A stretch of DNA of 6,479 nucleotides from Dysgonamonadaceae bacterium (GCA_031256015.1 JAIRRK010000147.1:1-6479); one strand, 5' to 3'. Numbered from the stretch's first letter, positions 1 to 6,470 are shown. The notes: a model not told the origin generated them from the sequence alone. Numbers and translations: made by a program.

Positions 1-548
1 TACGTAATACTGTTCCACTTCGTATATTCATCGATAATCATATTGCCCGCCGAAATTAATTTCGGCGGCATTTGCCACGACGAGAAATCCCTGTAATCAT
101 TTGATTTCAGGTAATAATAAGCCCATTTGAAGTAAGAAAATTTAAGCAGATTGTTATACGGAATCACAAACTCCAAAGGAAGGTCGTGGAATGTAGTTTC
201 GAACTCGACAGGTTCTTTCGAAATATCGTGAAGTATTTTCACATCATCCTCAATCCAATTAATCAGTGTATCAATCGAGTGGATACTCTTGGGCAAACTC
301 AGCGTATAAGCTCGAGGAGAGGTATATTTCTTTTGATACTTCAACATTCCATCGATTGATATTCCGAGCTTGGAAGCCAATATGCCCATTTCCGAAATGG
401 AAAAAGAAACTTTTTTATTAAGACGACGATAAACAGATTCTTTCTCTATATTTAAAGAATCAACAATGAAGTTTACCAAATCACTCTTTTTATCTATTTT
501 TTGAGAAAGAGTATCAATAAACATATCAAGTAAATCATGTGGTTCCAT
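1..548 (-). CDS. Helix-turn-helix regulator-like protein, 3' end outside window
   Basis: This open frame starts at ATG 548-546 and runs without a stop to the window edge, giving 182 residues of an incomplete protein. Residues 22-68 look like a small helical DNA-binding domain. The stretch around residues 35-44 (EKESVYRRLN) followed by a second amphipathic helix and LGIS-x-D resembles the BetR/Xre-like helix-turn-helix proteins of Bacteroidota, whose recognition region has the same S-x-YRRL core. From residue 80 on I see no motif I can name: a mixed, aromatic-rich segment (FSYFKWAYYYLKS near 137-149) that could be a ligand or oligomer domain. No signal peptide or membrane segment is visible, so a cytoplasmic regulator is inferred. 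It lies 333 bp beyond cydC in the same direction and has a candidate promoter and palindromes of its own, so it is probably a separate unit. Target genes are unknown. The start lacks a Shine-Dalgarno sequence, as usual in this phylum. Confidence 0.7.
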   Translation of the reverse strand, partial: MEPHDLLDMFIDTLSQKIDKKSDLVNFIVDSLNIEKESVYRRLNKKVSFSISEMGILASKLGISIDGMLKYQKKYTSPRAYTLSLPKSIHSIDTLINWIEDDVKILHDISKEPVEFETTFHDLPLEFVIPYNNLLKFSYFKWAYYYLKSNDYRDFSSWQMPPKLISAGNMIIDEYTKWNSIT

Positions 549-574
549 TGCTTTATTTTTATATGAGTTGATAA

Positions 575-589
575 GTTAATTCGATTAAC
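575..589. repeat. Inverted repeat near the HTH gene start
   Basis: GTTAAT and ATTAAC form a perfect 6-bp dyad around a TCG centre, ending 26 bp ahead of the ATG of the helix-turn-helix gene. Its size and position fit an operator or a small leader hairpin. In A+T-rich DNA such a dyad can also arise by chance, so no function is claimed. Confidence 0.35.
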
Positions 590-645
590 AGCTAAAACGA
601 TTCATCTGCGAATACACAAAAAAACCGACTAATTAAAAAACTTCA

Positions 646-702
646 TTTTCGGAAAATACCTATATAACTTATCATGATAAAATTTATATAGCTTCCCGAA
701 AT
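646..702. repeat. Nested palindrome in the HTH gene leader
   Basis: Three dyads share nearly one centre at about 674-675. The core TTATCATGATAA (669-680) is a perfect 12-bp palindrome. It is flanked by CTATATAA (660-667) and its exact inverse TTATATAG (684-691), and further out by TTTCGG (647-652) and CCGAAA (696-701). The element lies just downstream of the candidate -7 box, so it would be in the 5' leader of the helix-turn-helix transcript or overlap its start. It could be an operator for a dimeric or tetrameric regulator, possibly autoregulation, or an RNA hairpin. No long U tract follows directly, so a terminator is less likely. Confidence 0.55.
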
Positions 703-714
703 TCGCTCTTTTTA

Positions 715-722
715 CAAAAGTA
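715..722 (-). promoter_or_regulatory. Candidate -7 box for the HTH gene
   Basis: Read on the minus strand this is TACTTTTG, an exact match to the Bacteroidota -7 consensus TAnnTTTG. There is no clear TTTG at the expected distance upstream, only weak matches in TTATTTATG around 738-746, so the -33 element is poor or activator-dependent. The implied start of transcription near 708 would leave a leader of about 160 nt containing the nested palindrome. Confidence 0.45.
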
Positions 723-881
723 ATGAATTTAACGTTTCATAAATAAGAAAAATAAAAAAATTTAGGGAATATTTGACCGACATTGCCATAATCGGACATT
801 TTATGCGTTTCATGTATCAATTTCATCTATTTTTTGACATAAAATATAAGCATATAATGAAATTCATGCAAAATCCGACAT

Positions 882-2483
882 TCAAACGAGTAGAATTACT
901 TTATCCACCACGGATTCAAACTCTTTCAAATGAGTAGCCATCAGAATGGCCGTGTCGGGATACCGGCGTTTTATATTTTGGAAAATAGCGATTGCATTCT
1001 CGGAACTGATAGCTGCAGTAGGCTCATCTACAACCAATAATTGTGGATTTTTGAGTAATGCCTGTGCCAGTAACAGCTTTTTCCGCTGTCCGCCGCTCAA
1101 TATTTCTCCGTTTTCTCCTAACCGGCTCGACAAACCGTCGGGCAGCGACAAACGCCAACTTGCCAAATCGACTGTTTCCAAGACTTTTTCAATTGCTTCG
1201 TCCGAATAACCTTCGAAATTTTCACGCAATGTTCCTGTCAGCAGGTAGGCTTTTTGCGTAACATAAATACATTCCGGAACAGGTAAATGTGGTAATTCCA
1301 AACAGCGATTCCATATCAGCGAACCGGTCAAACGATATTCGGGATAAAAAAGACTGTTCAACAGCGTGGTTTTTCCTGTTCCTGTTTCTCCGAAAAGAGC
1401 AATCCACTCCCCTTTTTTAATCTCTAATGATACTTTATGGGTTCGTACAGCGGTTTCCGGAATTTTCGCGCTTAGTTCTCTCATACTTAAACTTTCCAAA
1501 GAGGAAGGAACTTGAACGGTTTCAGCCGCTTGTTCTCCCTGCCGGATAATGGAATCTATATCCTTTATTTGATGTGCGACCGAATTTTTTTCCGACTTTC
1601 CTGAAAAAAGCATTTCGGATAATTCGGCTTGAGCCATGATACCGAAAAAAATCCCGATTGCGGTAGGAGCATCCATACTATAATTACTTGAATTCCAAAG
1701 CAAAAAAGCGGCCATACAACTAAATCCGATTCCGACAATCAGTTGTAGGCGAAACGAATTAGTTTGCAGTTCGTTTTCCGATTGTTCGAGTTGCAACAAT
1801 TTCCGCTCATATTGTCCGAGGGCTTTTTCCGTTAAATTATATTTTGAGATTTCTATCCGTCCTCTGAAACTTTGGATAAGTGATTGATTGTTCTCTTCAC
1901 GGTGCAATTTCAGCTCTTCGTAAAGCTTTTTGTTTTTCCGAAAAACAAGTTGAGGAATAATAAACAGAAAAATAACGGATGAAATCAACAATTCCAAAAT
2001 AATGGTCTGAGAGCCTATTTTCAGAAAGAAAAAATAAATACCGAGCGAAAGTATCAGTGCCGTAAACGGTAATATCCACAAAAGGATGTGATTTAATATT
2101 TGGTCGATGCCGTATGTACTGTTTTCGAGCAATTTCGAGTTGTTACCGGCTTGTTTTTTGAAATAAGGGAGTCGGGCAACCGATTGAAATAGTTTCAATT
2201 GCAAACGTTGTTGAGCTTCAAGCGTGGTTTTGTGATTTTCCAATCGTTCGAAATATCGTGTTGCGGTACGCACCAACGCCAATAAACGAATGACGGCAGA
2301 AGGAACCAAATACGAGAATAAAGCGTTTGCCGTAACAAAAGCAAGACTGCAAGCGGCCAAAAACCATCCCGAAATGGCCGGAAGAGCAATGAATGCTACC
2401 GTCCAAAGCAACAACAGAAAAAGACCGAACAGCCATCTGCCGGCTAAGGGTTGTAATATATTTTTTACAATAAACTTATTCAT
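882..2483 (-). CDS. cydC: CydC, subunit of the CydDC ABC exporter
   Basis: CydC pairs with CydD to form an inner-membrane ABC exporter needed for cytochrome bd assembly; thiol (cysteine, glutathione) export and heme handling have both been proposed as its job. The 533 residues begin with a transmembrane domain with hydrophobic segments near 17-35, 37-60, 132-154, 158-180, 247-263 and 274-290. The TRYFERLENH stretch at 75-84 matches the CydC-type TRY-x-ER-x-x-x-H motif. The nucleotide-binding domain has Walker A GETGTGKTT (365-373), Q-loop Q410, signature LSGGQ (462-466), Walker B ending in D486-E487 and H-loop H518. Two usual ATP-site residues are missing: the A-loop aromatic is Ile341, and the D-loop reads AAIS, with Ser493 where Asp is usual. 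This suggests a weakened ATP site in this subunit. The gene follows cydD after 13 bp, and the order cydD-cydC is the common one. It is slightly shorter than the E. coli protein. Confidence 0.87.
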   Translation of the reverse strand: MNKFIVKNILQPLAGRWLFGLFLLLLWTVAFIALPAISGWFLAACSLAFVTANALFSYLVPSAVIRLLALVRTATRYFERLENHKTTLEAQQRLQLKLFQSVARLPYFKKQAGNNSKLLENSTYGIDQILNHILLWILPFTALILSLGIYFFFLKIGSQTIILELLISSVIFLFIIPQLVFRKNKKLYEELKLHREENNQSLIQSFRGRIEISKYNLTEKALGQYERKLLQLEQSENELQTNSFRLQLIVGIGFSCMAAFLLWNSSNYSMDAPTAIGIFFGIMAQAELSEMLFSGKSEKNSVAHQIKDIDSIIRQGEQAAETVQVPSSLESLSMRELSAKIPETAVRTHKVSLEIKKGEWIALFGETGTGKTTLLNSLFYPEYRLTGSLIWNRCLELPHLPVPECIYVTQKAYLLTGTLRENFEGYSDEAIEKVLETVDLASWRLSLPDGLSSRLGENGEILSGGQRKKLLLAQALLKNPQLLVVDEPTAAISSENAIAIFQNIKRRYPDTAILMATHLKEFESVVDKVILLV

Positions 2484-2496
2484 ACGGCATTTATTC

Positions 2497-4122
2497 TCAC
2501 CGGTTTAAATGGATAATCGTATCGGCAAAAGCTTCAAACATTTTTTCATGCGAAGCCACAATCAGTAAGCGGTCTTCGGCCAATTTTCTGATTTGCGGAA
2601 GAATTATTCCAACCGTATCCGCGTCTAGATTGGCCGTGGGTTCATCCAAAATAGCTATCGGTTTAGGATACAACATCATCCTTGCAAGAGTCACTAATTG
2701 TTTTTCCCCACCTGAAAGTTGTTTGCCGTTATGACTCAATTCCGTATCCCATCCGGCTTCTTTTTTGGACAGAATTTTATCTAAAAACGCCGGATATTGA
2801 TGCTGCATATCTACTTCTTTTTCAAGGAAAACATTGTATCGAAGCGTTCCGTCGAAAATAAAAGGAAACTGATTCATGTAGGATGAATTTATATTCAACC
2901 ATTGGCGCGACCATTTGTTGTCTTTTCCGTTGACAGAAACCATTCCGTCCCGGGCAAACAGGCTTCCCGCGCAAATTTTCAGCAAAGTGGATTTTCCCGA
3001 ACCCGAAATACCTTTTACCAATACCAATCCTTTTGAAGGAAATTTCAAGTGAATTTCGTGCAATACTTTCACGGGATAATCGGGATAAGCAAAACTCAAA
3101 CAATCGATTTCGAAAGTATCAAACTTTTCTTTCAAGTCAAGCAAAGGTTTATCGGCCTTTTCATTCAATAGCGGCATCATTAATTTTGCCGAAGCCAAAG
3201 CCCTATTCCTGTCATGATAGGCACTCACAAATTTTCTCAAATAAAAAAAGAAATAAGGCGAAAGCGTCAATAAAAACAATGCAACACGAAAATCGTAACC
3301 TTTTCCGTAACTTGAACCCGGCATAATTCCAAGAAGGCTCATTCCCAAATAAATGGCAATAGCAGCAATGCAAATCGTGACGAAAAGCTCCAAGACTGCC
3401 GACGACAGAACGGCAATCCGCATCACGTTGGTAGTGGCGTTATTCAACAGTTTGCTTTTTTCAGACAAAAAACGATATTGCGATTGAAAGTTATCTAAAT
3501 TGACAATTTCAGCAATCGTTTGAAGACGATTATAGAAAACGGTCGAATATTTCAAGAAAAGATTGATGTGCTTTTTATGAAGTGCTTCAGTACCCATACC
3601 GATAACCATCATCTGCATGGGAATAACTCCTAATGAAATCAACAGCATGACTCCCACCCATTTCTCCATGCAAAAGCTAACCGCCAATAACAAGAGAGAA
3701 GTCAAAATCGATGCAATAAAATAGGGAATAAAAAAGGAAAAATAAGGTTTCAAATCATCACTTATTCTTGTAACAAGTAAAGTGCTTGATACGGAATCCG
3801 ACTGATTTTTATTGAGTAATATCGGATAAAGCTGTTTTTTTATTTTGGAAACAACGATATTTCCGGCACTGTAATTAAGCCGTGAAGCATAATGAGCAAA
3901 AATGTATCGGCTTGTAAGAAATAACATTGCGTACAGAAGTGTCGCAGGTAAAATCAATCCGTCATTGAGCCAAAAAACTGCGAATCCCGATAATAGCCAA
4001 CTGAAAACAACAAAACATCCTGCACTTAAAACAGTTAACAGCGAAGCGGCGATATATCTTCCTTTCGCTTCGTTTAATTTCATGTTTAACCATCGGGAGG
4101 CGTTTTCCTTATTCGAAACCAT
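2497..4122 (-). CDS. cydD: CydD, subunit of the CydDC ABC exporter
   Basis: This 541-residue protein is the partner of CydC. Hydrophobic segments lie near 24-50, 56-75, 128-149, 155-176, 236-265 and 279-297. The stretch SPYFFFYLRKFVSAYH (288-303) corresponds to the CydD-type PEF-x-x-PLR-x-LG-x-x-YH signature just before the nucleotide-binding domain, which is the main reason for calling CydD rather than a generic exporter. The ATPase domain is complete: A-loop Y346, Walker A GISGSGKST (371-379), Q-loop Q418, signature LSGGE (469-473), Walker B with D493-E494, D-loop ANLD (497-500) and H-loop H525. The signature ends in Glu rather than Gln. The start at 4122 keeps the RWL segment that precedes the first helix; Met14 is a less likely alternative. 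It starts 19 bp after the M16 peptidase gene with no promoter seen in the gap, so co-transcription is inferred. The specific substrate cannot be read from the sequence. Confidence 0.88.
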   Translation of the reverse strand: MVSNKENASRWLNMKLNEAKGRYIAASLLTVLSAGCFVVFSWLLSGFAVFWLNDGLILPATLLYAMLFLTSRYIFAHYASRLNYSAGNIVVSKIKKQLYPILLNKNQSDSVSSTLLVTRISDDLKPYFSFFIPYFIASILTSLLLLAVSFCMEKWVGVMLLISLGVIPMQMMVIGMGTEALHKKHINLFLKYSTVFYNRLQTIAEIVNLDNFQSQYRFLSEKSKLLNNATTNVMRIAVLSSAVLELFVTICIAAIAIYLGMSLLGIMPGSSYGKGYDFRVALFLLTLSPYFFFYLRKFVSAYHDRNRALASAKLMMPLLNEKADKPLLDLKEKFDTFEIDCLSFAYPDYPVKVLHEIHLKFPSKGLVLVKGISGSGKSTLLKICAGSLFARDGMVSVNGKDNKWSRQWLNINSSYMNQFPFIFDGTLRYNVFLEKEVDMQHQYPAFLDKILSKKEAGWDTELSHNGKQLSGGEKQLVTLARMMLYPKPIAILDEPTANLDADTVGIILPQIRKLAEDRLLIVASHEKMFEAFADTIIHLNR

Positions 4123-4141
4123 GAATTGTCGGACTTTGACT

Positions 4142-5365
4142 TCAATTATAAATTAACAAGAATAATTTTTCTTCTCCGAATATTTCATTTGCGATCTCCG
4201 ACAATTTTTCGGGAGTCAATAAGTCCAGTCTTCGATATACTTCCTGTAAAGTCTCGTATTTATTGAAATGCAAAAAACTTTTCCCCATGCTTAACGCCAC
4301 ATTTTCTTTCTGGTCGCTTGAAATTCCCAATTGTCCTTTCAATTGTTTAATCGAAGCCTGTAATTGAGATGAAGAGAGCTTAGTTTCCCTTAGTTTTTTC
4401 AGTTCTTTATATGTCAGTTTCAAACACTTTTCAACCGAATCATGATCCGCACCGAAATAAATATTGAAAACGCCGGTATCGCTATAGCTCGTAAGTCCCG
4501 ATTCAATGGAATAGACCAATCCGTTTTTTTCTCGAAGAGAAATGTTTAGACGACTGTTCATTCCGGGTCCTCCGATAATATTATTCAGCAGATACAATCC
4601 CAATCGGTTTTTGTTGTGATAATCATATCCTCGACTTCCGATTATTACATGAGACTGATGGAGATTTTTATTTATTTTTTCTTTGACGGGTGCTACAATT
4701 TCGGGACTAATCCGACTTTTAATGGAAGATGTTGAAAGTTTACTTTCCAAGAAATGTTTATGCGCTAAACGGGTTATTTTTTTCAGAGGAGTATTTCCGA
4801 AAAAGAAAAACACCATGTTTTCGGGAACATAATACGAGCGAACAAAAGAATGACAAGTAGAAGAATTGAAATGCTTCAAAGATTCTTCTTCTCCCAAGAT
4901 ATGATGACCGATTTCATTTCCTTTAAACAACAGGTTCTCAAAATCATCATAAATCAATTCCGAAGGATTATCTTTATACGAATTAATTTCATCGATAACA
5001 ACTTCTTTTTCTTTTTCGATTTCCGATTCGGGAAATTGAGAATTGAAAACCAAATCGGAAAGTAATTCCATCGAACGTTCAATATCTTCTGCTAAAGAGA
5101 TGGTATAAATAAACGTTTCTTCCTTTGTTGTATATGCATTAAGTTCTCCTCCAACATTTTCCATCCGATTCAGGATATGCCATGATTTCCTTTTTTTGGT
5201 TCCTTTAAACAGCATGTGCTCAACAAAGTGAGCCAATCCCCACTGATTGTTATTTTCGTCTCGCGTTCCGACATTGACGGCAAAACCGCAATACGACACA
5301 GGAGAAACCGAAGGCGACCAAATAATTCTTAGGCCGTTATCTAATGAAATAATTTCATATTGCAT
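4142..5365 (-). CDS. M16 family zinc peptidase (insulinase/processing peptidase type)
   Basis: The protein has 407 residues, typical of single-unit M16B peptidases. The inverted zinc motif HxxEH is present as HFVEH at 46-50 (ligands H46 and H50, catalytic E49), and the third ligand is E126 in EVVIDEI, at the spacing known for the family. The C-terminal half carries the conserved SRL-x-x-x-LREK-x-GL-x-YS segment (271-286), usually involved in substrate binding. No signal peptide is visible, so a cytoplasmic enzyme degrading peptides or processing a protein is inferred; the substrate is unknown. The start codon follows the 5387-5419 hairpin by 21 bp. I found no good promoter between this gene and the HIT gene, so it may depend on read-through from greA-HIT or on an atypical promoter. 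Its stop lies 19 bp before cydD, suggesting one transcript with cydDC. Nothing is broken or truncated. Confidence 0.93.
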   Translation of the reverse strand: MQYEIISLDNGLRIIWSPSVSPVSYCGFAVNVGTRDENNNQWGLAHFVEHMLFKGTKKRKSWHILNRMENVGGELNAYTTKEETFIYTISLAEDIERSMELLSDLVFNSQFPESEIEKEKEVVIDEINSYKDNPSELIYDDFENLLFKGNEIGHHILGEEESLKHFNSSTCHSFVRSYYVPENMVFFFFGNTPLKKITRLAHKHFLESKLSTSSIKSRISPEIVAPVKEKINKNLHQSHVIIGSRGYDYHNKNRLGLYLLNNIIGGPGMNSRLNISLREKNGLVYSIESGLTSYSDTGVFNIYFGADHDSVEKCLKLTYKELKKLRETKLSSSQLQASIKQLKGQLGISSDQKENVALSMGKSFLHFNKYETLQEVYRRLDLLTPEKLSEIANEIFGEEKLFLLIYN

Positions 5366-5386
5366 AAACTTATTTTTTAAACGATT

Positions 5387-5419
5387 AAGCCGGACAATCC
5401 ACTTATGATTATCCGGCTT
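5387..5419. terminator. Hairpin after the HIT gene, possible two-way terminator
   Basis: Arms 5387-5399 and 5407-5419 (AAGCCGGACAATC and GATTATCCGGCTT) form a 13-bp stem with one imperfect pair, which is a G-U pair in the minus-strand RNA, around a 7-nt loop. On the minus strand it follows the HIT stop codon but is trailed only by UUAAUCGUUU, a weak U tract. On the plus strand it is followed by a much better T-rich run (5418-5444). It probably ends or dampens the greA-HIT transcript and could also block antisense transcription. Confidence 0.65.
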
Positions 5420-5442
5420 TTGGGTTTTTCTGTTTTTCTGTT

Positions 5443-5835
5443 TTATTCGAAAGCTTCTCGGATGGAACGAGCTATTGCTTCAAATTCTTCGGGAGAAAAC
5501 TTCTTTTTCGGATTTCTGAACGACATATCCGATTCTTCCGATATGGGAATCAAATGTATATGAGCATGAGGGACTTCCAAGCCCATAACTGCAATTCCGA
5601 TTCGTTTAGATTTAATTACTTTGGACATCGCTTTTGCTACTTTTTTCGAAAAAAGCATCATTTGAGCCAAAGTGTCATCACTTAAATCGAAAATATAATC
5701 GATTTCTTGCTTCGGAATAACCAAAACATGACCTTTTGCAACCGGATTAATATCTAAAAAGGAATAAAAATTCTCGTCTTCGGCTATTTTGTAGGAAGAA
5801 ATTTCTCCGGCAATTATTTTGCTGAAAACGGTCAT
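5443..5835 (-). CDS. HIT-family (histidine triad) nucleotide-binding protein
   Basis: This 130-residue protein has the histidine triad H90-A-H92-I-H94-L-I, the nucleotide-phosphate binding and catalytic motif of HIT hydrolases. The N-terminal half is also typical: FSKIIAGEI (4-12), then a short strand pair with FLDINPVAKGHVLVIPK (27-42). Family members of the HINT type hydrolyse AMP-lysine and other nucleoside phosphoramidates; which nucleotide this one acts on cannot be told. It is about the usual length and has no signal peptide or membrane segment, so it is cytoplasmic. Its ATG overlaps the greA stop codon as ATGA, which points to one transcript and translational coupling. Downstream lies a long hairpin. 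No missing key residue is seen. Confidence 0.95.
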   Translation of the reverse strand: MTVFSKIIAGEISSYKIAEDENFYSFLDINPVAKGHVLVIPKQEIDYIFDLSDDTLAQMMLFSKKVAKAMSKVIKSKRIGIAVMGLEVPHAHIHLIPISEESDMSFRNPKKKFSPEEFEAIARSIREAFE

Positions 5836-6302
5836 AACGATATATCGATTATTTCAAACGACATAATTCCCGAAGGAACTTTTATTTCGGCGATATCTCC
5901 CACTTTTTTCCCCATAAGTCCTTTGCCTATCGGAGTATTAATGGATATTTTACCGGCTTTCAAATCGGCTTCACTTTCGGATACAAGCGTATAAATCATT
6001 TGGTGATTGTTTTTTGTATTCCGAATGGTTACTTTATTCAATATCTGTACTGAATCGGTCGATATCTGGCTTTCGTCGATTAATCGTGCATTGGAAATAA
6101 GGGTTTTCAATTGAGAAATTTTAGACTCAAGTATTCCTTGAGCCTCTTTTGCTGCATCGTATTCAGCATTTTCCGAAAGGTCTCCTTTATCTCTGGCTTC
6201 GGCTATTTGCTTACTTATCGCAGGGCGTTGTTCGGATTCCAAGCGGTTCAATTCTTCGAGCAACTTGTTATACCCTTCTTTAGTCATGTAACTCACTGCC
6301 AT
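5832..6302 (-). CDS. greA: Transcription elongation factor GreA
   Basis: GreA enters the secondary channel of RNA polymerase and stimulates cleavage of backtracked RNA, rescuing stalled complexes. The N-terminal coiled coil spans about residues 8-75, with the acidic tip GDLSENAEY at 40-48. The catalytic acids are D41 and E44, the same numbers as in E. coli GreA. The C-terminal FKBP-like domain covers about 82-156 and includes ISINTPIGKGLMGKKVGD (119-136). The frame stays open upstream to an ATG at 6356, but I chose the ATG at 6302: it gives 156 residues (E. coli has 158), begins MAVSYMT much as E. coli begins MQAIPMT, and avoids coding through the leader hairpin. A strong-looking promoter lies at 6405-6436 and a terminator-like hairpin lies between promoter and start, suggesting attenuation. 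The gene overlaps the HIT gene by four bases. Confidence 0.97.
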   Translation of the reverse strand: MAVSYMTKEGYNKLLEELNRLESEQRPAISKQIAEARDKGDLSENAEYDAAKEAQGILESKISQLKTLISNARLIDESQISTDSVQILNKVTIRNTKNNHQMIYTLVSESEADLKAGKISINTPIGKGLMGKKVGDIAEIKVPSGIMSFEIIDISL

Positions 6303-6333
6303 ACTGTTGATGTTTTTATGTTGATTTTTCGAT

Positions 6334-6369
6334 AAAATAAAAAAAATCCCGATCAAAAGAGACCGGAAC
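6334..6369 (-). terminator. Terminator-like hairpin in the greA leader (candidate attenuator)
   Basis: On the minus strand GTTCCGGTC (6369-6361) pairs with GATCGGGAT (6354-6346) around the 6-nt loop UCUUUU. This gives nine pairs, three of them G-U, with a C/G-rich middle. Seven U residues (6345-6339), an A and four more U follow directly. This is the form of an intrinsic terminator, and it lies downstream of the greA promoter and 32 bp before the greA start codon. It would produce a short leader RNA unless RNA polymerase reads through. It could instead be a terminator for an upstream gene. Confidence 0.65.
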
Positions 6370-6404
6370 TCTATAACCTTTATTCATTTCAAAATTTTCT
6401 CTTG

Positions 6405-6436
6405 CAAAGGTAAGATTATTTCTAATGAAATTCAAA
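6405..6436 (-). promoter_or_regulatory. Bacteroidota-type promoter of greA
   Basis: On the minus strand TTTG (6436-6433) and TACCTTTG (6412-6405) are separated by 20 nt. Both boxes match the Bacteroidota -33 TTTG and -7 TAnnTTTG consensus, at usual spacing. Transcription should start near 6400, leaving a leader of about 100 nt before the greA ATG. Confidence 0.75.
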
Positions 6437-6470
6437 ATAAAAAAAGATGTTTTACAACATAATAACATCT
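6434..6470 (-). terminator. Probable terminator of the gene upstream of greA
   Basis: On the minus strand AGATGTT (6470-6464) and AACATCT (6451-6445) form a perfect 7-bp stem around a 12-nt loop, followed by six U, an A and four U. The stem is A/U-rich, so it is a modest terminator. Its U tract runs straight into the greA -33 box, so it would insulate greA from an upstream gene outside the window. An operator dyad upstream of the promoter is an alternative reading. Confidence 0.5.

Larger units (their letters stand above)
549..881. other. Intergenic region between cydC and the HTH gene
   Basis: This A+T-rich stretch of 333 bp has no convincing gene. It holds a candidate promoter for the helix-turn-helix gene at 715-722, a nested palindrome at 646-702 and a short inverted repeat at 575-589. 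No strong terminator follows cydC: the nearest dyad (ATGAA-A-TTCAT at 857-867) has no U tract. Short GACAT motifs recur at 779, 795, 836 and 878, upstream of the promoter. A plus-strand frame of 44 codons (803-937) runs into the cydC 3' end and is probably accidental. Confidence 0.8.

Noticed and set aside
733..813. Direct repeat CGTTTCAT at 733-740 and 806-813
   Set aside because: Only eight bases in A+T-rich DNA with no regular spacing to other copies; no function can be argued.
857..867. ATGAA-A-TTCAT dyad just after cydC as a terminator
   Set aside because: The stem is five A/T-rich pairs with a one-base centre that cannot form a loop, and no U tract follows.
803..937. Plus-strand frame of 44 codons starting in the intergenic region
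   Set aside because: No recognisable protein feature, no promoter box in front of it, and its second half only reads the opposite strand of the cydC 3' end.
874..4134. TCCGACA after cydC and TGTCGGA before cydD as inverted repeats flanking cydDC
   Set aside because: Seven bases matching over 3 kb is expected by chance; there are no target duplications, transposase or other mobile-element signs.
5551..5558. TACATTTG on the minus strand, a match to the -7 consensus inside the HIT gene, as a promoter for M16
   Set aside because: These bases encode part of the histidine triad, so coding constraint explains them; the upstream -33 match is weak and the leader would be about 180 nt.
6303..6356. 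Upstream extension of greA to an ATG at 6356
   Set aside because: It would add 18 residues with no family counterpart and place the start inside the leader hairpin; the start at 6302 aligns with E. coli GreA including D41 and E44.
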